NCBI GenBank assembly: GCA_012838685.1
Contig: DUOU01000103.1
Location: forward strand, 1-5,903
DNA length: 5,903 bases
Direction of reading: 5' to 3'
DNA from: Bacteroidota bacterium
GTDB lineage: Bacteria > Bacteroidota > Bacteroidia > Bacteroidales > VadinHA17
In this document: one piece after another, positions 1 to 4,859 of the stretch
Numbering within the stretch: position 1 is the stretch's first letter
How the letters are laid out: the number at the start of each line of letters is the position of its first letter
Made by a program: the position numbers and the translations under genes
The notes under the pieces: generated by a model
The model's input: the letters and a program-made list of their open reading frames with translations, nothing else
What the model was told of the DNA's origin: nothing
Databases searched by the model: none

Positions 1-2
1 AC

Positions 3-347
3 GGATATGATTATACCGACCATAATTATGATGTCAGAAACTATTTGGGCACAGCGAACAATATAAGGGCAGGGGCGGAAATCAGGGTCTCAAACCTTTA
101 TTTTAGGGGAGGATACGCCTATTATGGTTCTCCGTGGATAGATGGCGACTATAATTCCGGAAAATCCAAAAATTTGATCGCGACCGGATTGGGTTTCCGT
201 TCCGGAAGTTTTATGATCGATTTCAGTTACTCATTGTTGATTGCCCCACAAACTTATATACTATACAATGCGCCCGCGGAAACCGCAATTGCCGATATCG
301 ACAATACAACCAACAGTTTCGCGCTTACCTTGGGATATAGGTTTTAA
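3..347 (+). CDS. C-terminal part of an OmpP1/FadL-type outer-membrane beta-barrel protein (5' end outside window)
   Basis: The reading frame is open from the left edge and stops at TAA 345-347, giving the last 114 residues of a longer protein. What is visible is a run of alternating polar and aromatic strands separated by short turns: RAGAEIRVSNLYFRGGYAYYG, then a lysine/asparagine-rich turn, then LIATGLGFRSGSFMIDFSY. It ends in FALTLGYRF, a terminal strand with a C-terminal phenylalanine, the usual recognition signal for the barrel-assembly machinery. The pattern of a Gly-Ala-Glu strand, an RGGYAYYG strand and a GLGFR strand resembles the end of the OmpP1/FadL/TodX transporters of Bacteroidota, which are thought to pass hydrophobic compounds across the outer membrane. 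A TTG at 45 is an internal codon, since the homologous pattern continues upstream of it. The substrate cannot be inferred. The gene converges on the wbqC-family gene and overlaps its stop by 4 bp. Barrel class is fairly sure; the precise family is less so. Confidence 0.72.
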   Translation, partial: GYDYTDHNYDVRNYLGTANNIRAGAEIRVSNLYFRGGYAYYGSPWIDGDYNSGKSKNLIATGLGFRSGSFMIDFSYSLLIAPQTYILYNAPAETAIADIDNTTNSFALTLGYRF

Positions 348-985
348 AATCTCTTTTGTTGGGGACACTGATCTTTATTTTGAACCGATAGCAGTTCCAT
401 GGATGATGGCCCGTTGTTGAATATAAGGTCTATTATGCTTAATCCCTTGATGTTGTTTTCATAAGGAAATACCTGTATATATTTAGGGGGAACAAAATCT
501 GATTCAATTTTTGGCGATATATTGAAACGATAATCTGTTGGACCGCCGGAAGGGGCAACGAAAGATTCGGTGAATCTCACCGGTTTATCCAGGCGAATAG
601 ATTTCATAAGTATTTCCAATAATTTTGTGTTAAGGTCAACCAGGAATTCCGGCCCCTCCATTATCACCTTTTCTATCTCTTCAAAATAATATTGAAAGTA
701 GGGCGCATTTTTGTAAGCGGCTACTATAGCCCTTAAATGTACCTGTTGCCATCTTTTTGAATAGTCGATCCGAATATCTTTTATCGCTGTTTTGTGAAAA
801 CTGCCCAAAAGAACGGGAACAATCAATGCCTGGGGGCCATTTGCCGTAAGTATGTAACATCTGTTGCGGTAGCTCTGTTTTATGTAGTTTTCGTTCAATT
901 CTATCAATATATTTTCCGCTGCGACCATTTTGTGGATCTGCTCGATTGGGGGAAGATATGATGTGGAAAAAAGAGAATCGCTCAT
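344..985 (-). CDS. WbqC family protein
   Basis: This 213-residue protein carries the hallmarks of the WbqC-like family along its whole length. An N-terminal YLPPIEQ (10-16) is followed by a YIKQSYRNRCYI segment (34-45) and a strand ending in ALIVPV (53-58). Next come WQQVHLRAIVAAYKNAPYF (79-97), FEEIE (101-105) and a C-terminal QVF / LSIIDLIFNNGPSS block (171-195). The family is named after a gene from an O-antigen cluster, and the reaction of this type of member is not established. In Bacteroidota it is usually a stand-alone conserved gene, often near signal peptidase genes. The length is normal for the family. The ATG at 985 lies 12 bp beyond the larB stop, so the gene is probably co-transcribed as the last gene of the lar operon, although a metabolic connection is not evident. 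No clear Shine-Dalgarno sequence precedes it. Its stop overlaps the convergent barrel gene. Confidence 0.85.
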   Translation of the reverse strand: MSDSLFSTSYLPPIEQIHKMVAAENILIELNENYIKQSYRNRCYILTANGPQALIVPVLLGSFHKTAIKDIRIDYSKRWQQVHLRAIVAAYKNAPYFQYYFEEIEKVIMEGPEFLVDLNTKLLEILMKSIRLDKPVRFTESFVAPSGGPTDYRFNISPKIESDFVPPKYIQVFPYENNIKGLSIIDLIFNNGPSSMELLSVQNKDQCPQQKRF

Positions 986-997
986 TGGTCGGGGATT

Positions 998-1747
998 TTA
1001 ATGCGACCTGTTGATCATACTGGCGCTGAAACCGGCTCCGAATCCATTGTCGATATTTACCACCGTAACTCCCGCCGAGCAACTCGTGAGCATCGCGAGC
1101 AGAGCGGATATACCGCCAAAGTTGGCTCCGTAACCGATACTTGTGGGAACAGCTATTACGGGAACATCTACAAGACCGCCAATCACGCTGGCCAGTGCTC
1201 CTTCCATTCCGGCGATCACTACCAATACCTTACATTTTCGAATATCTTCCAGTTTGTCGAATAATCTATGGATTCCGGACACACCGGCATCATAAATCCT
1301 TATAACGTCGTTTCCAAGTAGTTCTGCGGTTACGGCGGCCTCTTCGGCGACAGGTATATCGGAAGTCCCGGCGGTAATTACCCCTATGGTTGTAGAGGGT
1401 TTCTCAATGGTCCTGTTTTTTATGGAGATTATTTTCGCTGTTTCGAAATAAACCGCTTTTGGCAAGATTTCGGATACTGAACCAAACATTTCCTCTGTTG
1501 CCCTGGTGCCGATAATGTTGTTTTCGGAACAGGACATATGGAGGAAAATATTTTTGATCTGTTCTATAGTTTTTCCGGCGCAATAAATTATCTCGGGATA
1601 GCCTGTTCTCAGCTCCCTTTGATGGTCGATTTTGGCGAAACCAAGATCGGCATACGGGAAGTTTTTTAAGATTTCAACCACAGATTCGACACTCCTCGAG
1701 CCCTGTTTCACCTCTTCCAATATTTTTTTTAGCTCCTTATTGTTCAT
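998..1747 (-). CDS. larB: LarB, pyridinium-3,5-biscarboxylic acid mononucleotide synthase (nickel-pincer cofactor biosynthesis)
   Basis: LarB carries out the first step of nickel-pincer nucleotide synthesis: it carboxylates C5 of the pyridinium ring of nicotinic acid adenine dinucleotide and cleaves the phosphoanhydride, releasing AMP. The protein has the family layout. The N-terminal region has LGFAKIDHQRELRTGYPE (35-52) and YCAGKT (55-60). It is followed by a PurE-like carboxylase domain with VITAGTSDIPVAEEA (123-137), DAGVSGIHRL (153-162), IAGMEGALASVIGGLV (178-193) and PTSIGYGANFGG (201-212). Near the end is TSCSAG...VVNIDNGFGAGFSA, whose Cys223 aligns with the cysteine reported to bond the substrate ring in Lactiplantibacillus plantarum LarB. 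The length of 249 residues is typical. I chose the ATG at 1747. A TTG at 1768 would add seven residues (MKQKKRT), but family members begin close to the NNKELKKIL helix. With the ATG start the gene overlaps the end of larE by 11 bp, implying translational coupling. Confidence 0.95.
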   Translation of the reverse strand: MNNKELKKILEEVKQGSRSVESVVEILKNFPYADLGFAKIDHQRELRTGYPEIIYCAGKTIEQIKNIFLHMSCSENNIIGTRATEEMFGSVSEILPKAVYFETAKIISIKNRTIEKPSTTIGVITAGTSDIPVAEEAAVTAELLGNDVIRIYDAGVSGIHRLFDKLEDIRKCKVLVVIAGMEGALASVIGGLVDVPVIAVPTSIGYGANFGGISALLAMLTSCSAGVTVVNIDNGFGAGFSASMINRSH

Positions 1748-2564
1748 TGTTCGTTTCTTTTGTTTCAACGGTTGGGATATCCATGCTTCCGGTCCGGTAA
1801 CCCTCCATGTCCAATGTCACGAAAGTAAAGCCAATCTCCTTGATTTTTTTCGCTATCGCCTCCCTTTCCGGATCTGAGATCATTTTTTTCAGGTAATCAG
1901 GGGCAGATTCAATCCTGGCAATATTGCCATGCATCCTTACCCTTGAACCCGGGTATCCGCGGTCGAAAAGAACGGTTTCAGCTTTTTCTATCATCCTCAA
2001 CATATTGCTGGTTACCTTGGTATCGTGGGGGATTCTCGTTAAAAGACAACTCATTGCCGGTTTGTCCCAAAACAATAAATTCGCTTCTCCAGCGTGTCTT
2101 CTTATATCTTCTTTTGTCATGCCCGCTTCAGCGAGTGGACTTGTCACATTAAACTCTTTTAACGCCCTGATGCCCGGTCTCGCTTCCAAAAGATCATCCG
2201 CATTGGTGCCATCGAATACCTTTGCGTAGCCATTACTTTCAGCGAATTCCAATATATTCCCGAAAATTGTTTTTTTGCAATAATAACATCTATCGGCCTG
2301 GTTGTATTTGATCTTCTCAGGGATTGGTATCTCAATGATATGGTGATCTATGGAGTGAAGTCGGGCGAATTCCATGGCCTCTTCGGTCTCTCGGGACGAC
2401 ATATAGGGTGTTTTGACCGTTAACGCCGCAATGTTGTCTCCAGATATGTAATTTGCCCTGTAAAGCAGGAATGAACTGTCAACGCCACCGGAAAAGGCGA
2501 TCACCGTTTTCCCCGGTTTTCCCAGCAACGAGTCCAATTTTGAAAGCTTGTTTTTGAACACCAT
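1737..2564 (-). CDS. larE: LarE, ATP-dependent sulfur transferase of nickel-pincer cofactor biosynthesis, three-cysteine type
   Basis: LarE activates the carboxylates of the LarB product by adenylylation and replaces oxygen by sulfur twice, giving the bis-thiocarboxylate that LarC metallates. The 275-residue protein has the PP-loop ATP-pyrophosphatase signature SGGVDSS (25-31), then DRCYYCKKTIF (91-101), VFDGTNADDL (116-125), RPGIRAL (129-135) and TSPLAEAGMTKEDIR (141-155). It continues with KPAMSCLLTRIP (168-179), a YPGSRVRMHGNIARIE segment (204-219) and the end signature LDMEGYRTGSM (251-261). Cys173 in SCLLTR is the position of the sulfur-donating Cys176 of L. plantarum LarE. Cys93 and Cys96 form an additional CxxC, as in LarE proteins that bind a [4Fe-4S] cluster, such as the Thermotoga maritima enzyme. 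These are the only three cysteines. The ATG at 2564 follows larC by 3 bp and has an AAGG ribosome-binding sequence 6-9 bases upstream. A perfect inverted repeat lies just ahead of it. Confidence 0.95.
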   Translation of the reverse strand: MVFKNKLSKLDSLLGKPGKTVIAFSGGVDSSFLLYRANYISGDNIAALTVKTPYMSSRETEEAMEFARLHSIDHHIIEIPIPEKIKYNQADRCYYCKKTIFGNILEFAESNGYAKVFDGTNADDLLEARPGIRALKEFNVTSPLAEAGMTKEDIRRHAGEANLLFWDKPAMSCLLTRIPHDTKVTSNMLRMIEKAETVLFDRGYPGSRVRMHGNIARIESAPDYLKKMISDPEREAIAKKIKEIGFTFVTLDMEGYRTGSMDIPTVETKETNNEQ

Positions 2565-2567
2565 GGC

Positions 2568-3734
2568 TTACCTTTTTATATATGACAAGATTTTGTCATA
2601 TACGGTTTTTAATGGCAATCCCTTTTCTTTGGCTATTTTCCCGCAATCCTCGTATTCCGGTTTTTCGGTAACCAACCGATCTCCCAAAAAAGATCTCTTT
2701 ATGGTGACACTCCCCAATGGTGTGTCCACTTTCTCGAACTTTCTGGTCAATGTCTCTTTTTTGAAAGGAAAAACTCTTATGCCCAATGTGGTTGTCTCCA
2801 CAAAAAGAATCTCCTTGAGAGATTTTTCTTTTTCCAGGGGACAAATTACACTCAAAAGGGTGGAGGGCCTTCCTTTTTTCATCATGATGTTGGAGCAATA
2901 GACATCAGAAGCCCCCGCCTCGAAAAGAAGTTCAGAGACATATCCGTACCATTCAGGGTTCATATCGTCGATATTACACTCCATCAGAACAGCGTCGTGT
3001 CCCGATGATGGTTTTTCGGATTCACCTAAAAACAGTCGCAAAATATTTGGTCTATCAGGGTGGTCCTTTTGGCCTATTCCATATCCACACCTCTCTATTT
3101 TCATCGAGATCGGCATGCCATAACTATCCCCAAGGGCGGCGACAATAGCGGCACCGGTGGGTGTTGTGGCCTCAAAGTCGACCCCATCTTTGGAGACAAC
3201 CATCCCTCTTATGATTTCGGCTGTAGCCGGCGCGGGAACAGGCAGACAACCATGCGCGCATTTCACGGTTCCTCCGCCTAACTCGACATTTGAGACATGC
3301 ACTTCATCAACATCCAGGAAATTGTGGCAGATAGCGGCACCCACAATGTCGATTATGGAATCGACAGCTCCCACCTCGTGGAAGTGTATCTTTTCAACCG
3401 GCACGTCATGAACCTTCGCTTCGGCAAGAGCCACTTTAGCGAATATTTTTTTACTCAAGAGTTTGTCTTCCGTTTTAAGGCCAGATTCATCGATTATCTT
3501 TTCAATATCGCTCAAATGTCTGTGGATATGCTCGTGCCTGGTCTGTTTAACAGTTGCTTTTGTGCCTGAAATACCATGTCTCTGGTCTTTTTCCAGGATC
3601 AGTTCCCAACCCTCCAATCCAAGGCTGTTCAGTTGGTTCAAAAGGTACTCCTTATCAACCCCCAAATCGATCATGGCTCCCAGGTTCATATCGCCGCTAA
3701 TGCCGGAAAAACAGTCGTAGTACAATATTTTCAT
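2568..3734 (-). CDS. larC: LarC, nickel-inserting cyclometallase of nickel-pincer cofactor biosynthesis
   Basis: LarC inserts nickel into pyridinium-3,5-bisthiocarboxylic acid mononucleotide in a CTP-dependent reaction, forming a carbon-nickel bond and completing the NPN cofactor. The 388-residue protein begins with the family start MKILYYDCFSGISGDM. It then has a histidine-rich stretch RHEHIHRHLSD (66-76), KIHFHEVGAVDSIIDIVG (115-132), LPVPAPATAEII (164-175) and EATTPTGAAIVAALG (188-202). The C-terminal domain has ECNIDDMNPE (252-261), DVYCSNIMMKKGRPSTLLSV (277-296) and a TTLGIR motif (315-320). The two parts correspond to LarC1 and LarC2 of L. plantarum. There they are separate frames joined by ribosomal frameshifting; here they form one continuous frame, as in most bacteria. 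The ATG at 3734 follows a 199-bp divergent intergenic region. An AAAGG abuts the ATG directly, too close to be a standard ribosome-binding site. This is the first gene of the larC-larE-larB-wbqC operon. Confidence 0.96.
   Translation of the reverse strand: MKILYYDCFSGISGDMNLGAMIDLGVDKEYLLNQLNSLGLEGWELILEKDQRHGISGTKATVKQTRHEHIHRHLSDIEKIIDESGLKTEDKLLSKKIFAKVALAEAKVHDVPVEKIHFHEVGAVDSIIDIVGAAICHNFLDVDEVHVSNVELGGGTVKCAHGCLPVPAPATAEIIRGMVVSKDGVDFEATTPTGAAIVAALGDSYGMPISMKIERCGYGIGQKDHPDRPNILRLFLGESEKPSSGHDAVLMECNIDDMNPEWYGYVSELLFEAGASDVYCSNIMMKKGRPSTLLSVICPLEKEKSLKEILFVETTTLGIRVFPFKKETLTRKFEKVDTPLGSVTIKRSFLGDRLVTEKPEYEDCGKIAKEKGLPLKTVYDKILSYIKR
2579..2602. repeat. Perfect 10-bp inverted repeat at the larC-larE junction
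   Basis: The arms TATATGACAA (2579-2588) and TTGTCATATA (2593-2602) are exact reverse complements separated by four bases (2589-2592). The repeat lies inside the last codons of larC, ends 9 bp before the last base of its stop codon, and sits 15-38 bases upstream of the larE ATG. In the operon mRNA it would form a stem-loop with an AAUC loop directly ahead of the AAAAAGG ribosome-binding stretch of larE. No uridine run follows it on the minus strand, so a simple intrinsic terminator of the operon is unlikely. A role in translational coupling, differential mRNA stability or RNA processing is inference. A side effect of the symmetry is that both strands encode the same heptapeptide YDKILSY here. 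Confidence 0.85.
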
Positions 3735-3809
3735 CCTTTAATATATTTTATTATCCCTCTTGGTTTAATATTTTCCTTTGGATCAATCTTGGAAAAATGT
3801 ATATCGGCT

Positions 3810-3830
3810 TCATGCTAAGCTCTTGCATGA
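3810..3830. promoter_or_regulatory. Candidate operator dyad next to the larC promoter box
   Basis: The 6-bp arms TCATGC (3810-3815) and GCATGA (3825-3830) are exact reverse complements around a 9-bp spacer that also has one matched A/T pair. On the minus strand the dyad begins immediately after the TATTTTTG box, that is, over the expected transcription start of the lar operon, where a repressor would typically bind. It could alternatively fold as a hairpin at the 5' end of the larC leader RNA. It does not match the NikR operator, whose half-sites have the opposite order and a longer spacer. The binding protein is unknown and no regulator gene is in the window. Confidence 0.35.
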
Positions 3831-3838
3831 CAAAAATA
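3831..3838 (-). promoter_or_regulatory. Candidate Bacteroidota -7 promoter box for the lar operon
   Basis: Read on the minus strand the sequence is TATTTTTG, an exact match to the TAnnTTTG -7 element used by the primary sigma factor of Bacteroidota. It lies about 97 bp upstream of the larC ATG. No good TTTG/TTG -33 element is present at the usual 17-23 bp spacing; the nearest TTG is only 14 bp away. An 8-mer with four or five useful bases in AT-rich DNA can occur by chance, so this is a candidate only. Confidence 0.35.
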
Positions 3839-3898
3839 GCAATATCCGATAACAATACCCCCGGATACCCGAAATCTAATTATTTCAATAAAATTTCA

Positions 3899-3906
3899 TA
3901 ACTTTG
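3899..3906 (+). promoter_or_regulatory. Candidate Bacteroidota -7 promoter box for the DUF362 operon
   Basis: TAACTTTG matches TAnnTTTG exactly and lies 27 bp upstream of the DUF362 ATG, predicting a leader of about 20 nt. The leader contains GGCAGG (3921-3926), whose AGG is 7 bases from the ATG and serves as a reasonable ribosome-binding site. No clear TTTG -33 element is found at the expected distance (around 3876-3880 reads CTAAT), so the promoter may be weak or activator-dependent. Confidence 0.42.
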
Positions 3907-3933
3907 TGTTGCTAATAATTGGCAGGTAAATAA

Positions 3934-4854
3934 ATGGACAGAAGAGATTTTTTGAAAAAACTCTCGGTTGCCGGGGTGGCGACCAGTTCTGTCATTGCTT
4001 TTGGATCCGCGATAGATTCGCCCGGAGCTGTTTCCTACTCTTCAAAGTATGATTTGATTGCATTGATGGGAGGGGAACCGGATACTATGTTCGATCTGGG
4101 GATTCAACAGTATGGTGGCATGGAGACATTCGTGGCGAAAGGGCAGAAAGTTCTGGTTAAACCCGATATCGGATGGAACGTAGCTCCTGAAATGGCCGCC
4201 AACACAAACCCTTTACTTGTTAAGAGAATAGTTGAACATTGTATTGAGGCAGGGGCGAAAGAGGTTTATGTTTTTGATCACTCATACGATAACTGGTCAG
4301 ATTGTTACAGTAAATCTGGCATTGAAAAGGCGGTCAAGGATGCCGGGGGAAAGATAGTTCCCGCCAATACGGAAAAATATTACGAAAGTGTCGAAATCGC
4401 GGGCGGAGTTAAACTCAAATCGGTAAAGGTACACCAGTTGCTTCTTGAAGCGGATGCCTTTATTAATGTGCCTGTATTGAAAAATCACGGCACCACTCTA
4501 ATGTCCGCCGCACTGCAGAATATGATGGGAGTTGTATGGGATCGCGATTATTGGTACGCTAACGACATAAACCAGTGTATCGCTGATTATGCTTTGTACC
4601 AGAAAAAACCGACGTTAAACATTGTGGATTGTTACAATGTTATAGTAAAAAATGGTCCCCGCGGTATTTCAAAAGATGATCTGGTGTTGATGAGGTCGCA
4701 GATATTCTCTACCGACTGGGTCGCGGCCGACTCTGCCAGCGCCCTGATGTTGGGTTTGGAACCTAAGGCTGTTGCCTATATTCCTATTGCCCATGATATG
4801 GGCGTTGGCAACATGAACCTTGATACGCTCGAGATTAACAGGATAAAATTGTAG
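3934..4854 (+). CDS. Tat-exported DUF362 domain protein
   Basis: This 306-residue protein begins with a twin-arginine signal: DRRDFLKK (2-9), a weakly hydrophobic stretch (10-26) and possible cleavage after GSA (24-26). The rest matches the DUF362 family. It has KVLVKPDIGWN (72-82), an ANTNPLLVKRIVEHCIEAGAKEVYVFD segment (89-115), an ADAFINVPVLKNHG block (173-186) and AALQNMMGVVWDRD (192-205). Further on come an NIVDCYNVIVKNGPRG block (229-244) and a DWVAADSASALMLGLEP block (261-277). Lys183 and His185 in VLKNHG, Asn196 and Gly199 are typical conserved positions. Many DUF362 proteins carry a ferredoxin domain; this one has four scattered cysteines (103, 124, 215, 233) and no CxxCxxC motif. 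The biochemical function of the family is not established. The product should be periplasmic or attached to the outer face of the inner membrane. The gene precedes a membrane iron-sulfur protein by 5 bp, so it is probably a redox partner. ATG 3934 is supported by the signal peptide and the AGG ribosome-binding site. Confidence 0.9.
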   Translation: MDRRDFLKKLSVAGVATSSVIAFGSAIDSPGAVSYSSKYDLIALMGGEPDTMFDLGIQQYGGMETFVAKGQKVLVKPDIGWNVAPEMAANTNPLLVKRIVEHCIEAGAKEVYVFDHSYDNWSDCYSKSGIEKAVKDAGGKIVPANTEKYYESVEIAGGVKLKSVKVHQLLLEADAFINVPVLKNHGTTLMSAALQNMMGVVWDRDYWYANDINQCIADYALYQKKPTLNIVDCYNVIVKNGPRGISKDDLVLMRSQIFSTDWVAADSASALMLGLEPKAVAYIPIAHDMGVGNMNLDTLEINRIKL

Positions 4855-4859
4855 ACTTA

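Larger units (their letters stand above)
3735..3933. promoter_or_regulatory. Divergent intergenic region between the lar operon and the DUF362/iron-sulfur operon
   Basis: This 199-bp AT-rich segment must hold the start signals for both operons. It contains no convincing open reading frame or RNA gene. It has one TAnnTTTG box on each strand, a TCATGC-N9-GCATGA dyad (listed separately), and a 6-bp inverted repeat TATCCG (3843-3848) / CGGATA (3862-3867) between the two boxes. No riboswitch class was recognised. The leader of larC would be roughly 90 nt if the minus-strand box is used, long enough for regulation at the RNA level, whereas the leader of the plus operon would be only about 20 nt. 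Confidence 0.6.

Noticed and set aside
681..1082. Minus-strand open frame of 133 codons spanning the larB-wbqC junction
   Set aside because: It overlaps two well-supported genes on the same strand in another frame, and its composition (many Arg, Ser, Gln, no family pattern) is that of a shadow frame.
1748..1768. Upstream TTG start giving LarB seven extra residues
   Set aside because: The extra residues (MKQKKRT) are read from the larE tail in another frame, and the ATG at 1747 places the start where LarB proteins normally begin.
1924..2229. Plus-strand frames opposite larE
   Set aside because: They are mirror frames of the conserved LarE coding sequence, with no ribosome-binding site or recognisable domain.
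2579..2610. Intrinsic terminator formed by the larC-larE inverted repeat
   Set aside because: On the operon strand the stem is AT-rich and followed by an A-rich stretch rather than a T run. The T run at 2606-2610 follows it only on the opposite strand, where no gene needs termination.
2548..2901. Plus-strand open frame of 117 codons antisense to larC
   Set aside because: It lies fully opposite the conserved LarC C-terminal domain. Its YDKILSY motif is only a consequence of the perfect inverted repeat.
2568..3734. Programmed frameshift in larC as in L. plantarum
   Set aside because: The LarC1-like and LarC2-like parts are in one continuous frame of 388 codons, so no frameshift is needed.
3735..3933. 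NikR operator or known riboswitch in the divergent region
   Set aside because: The dyad found has TCATGC left and GCATGA right with a 9-bp spacer, which is the wrong order and spacing for NikR. No conserved riboswitch core was recognised.
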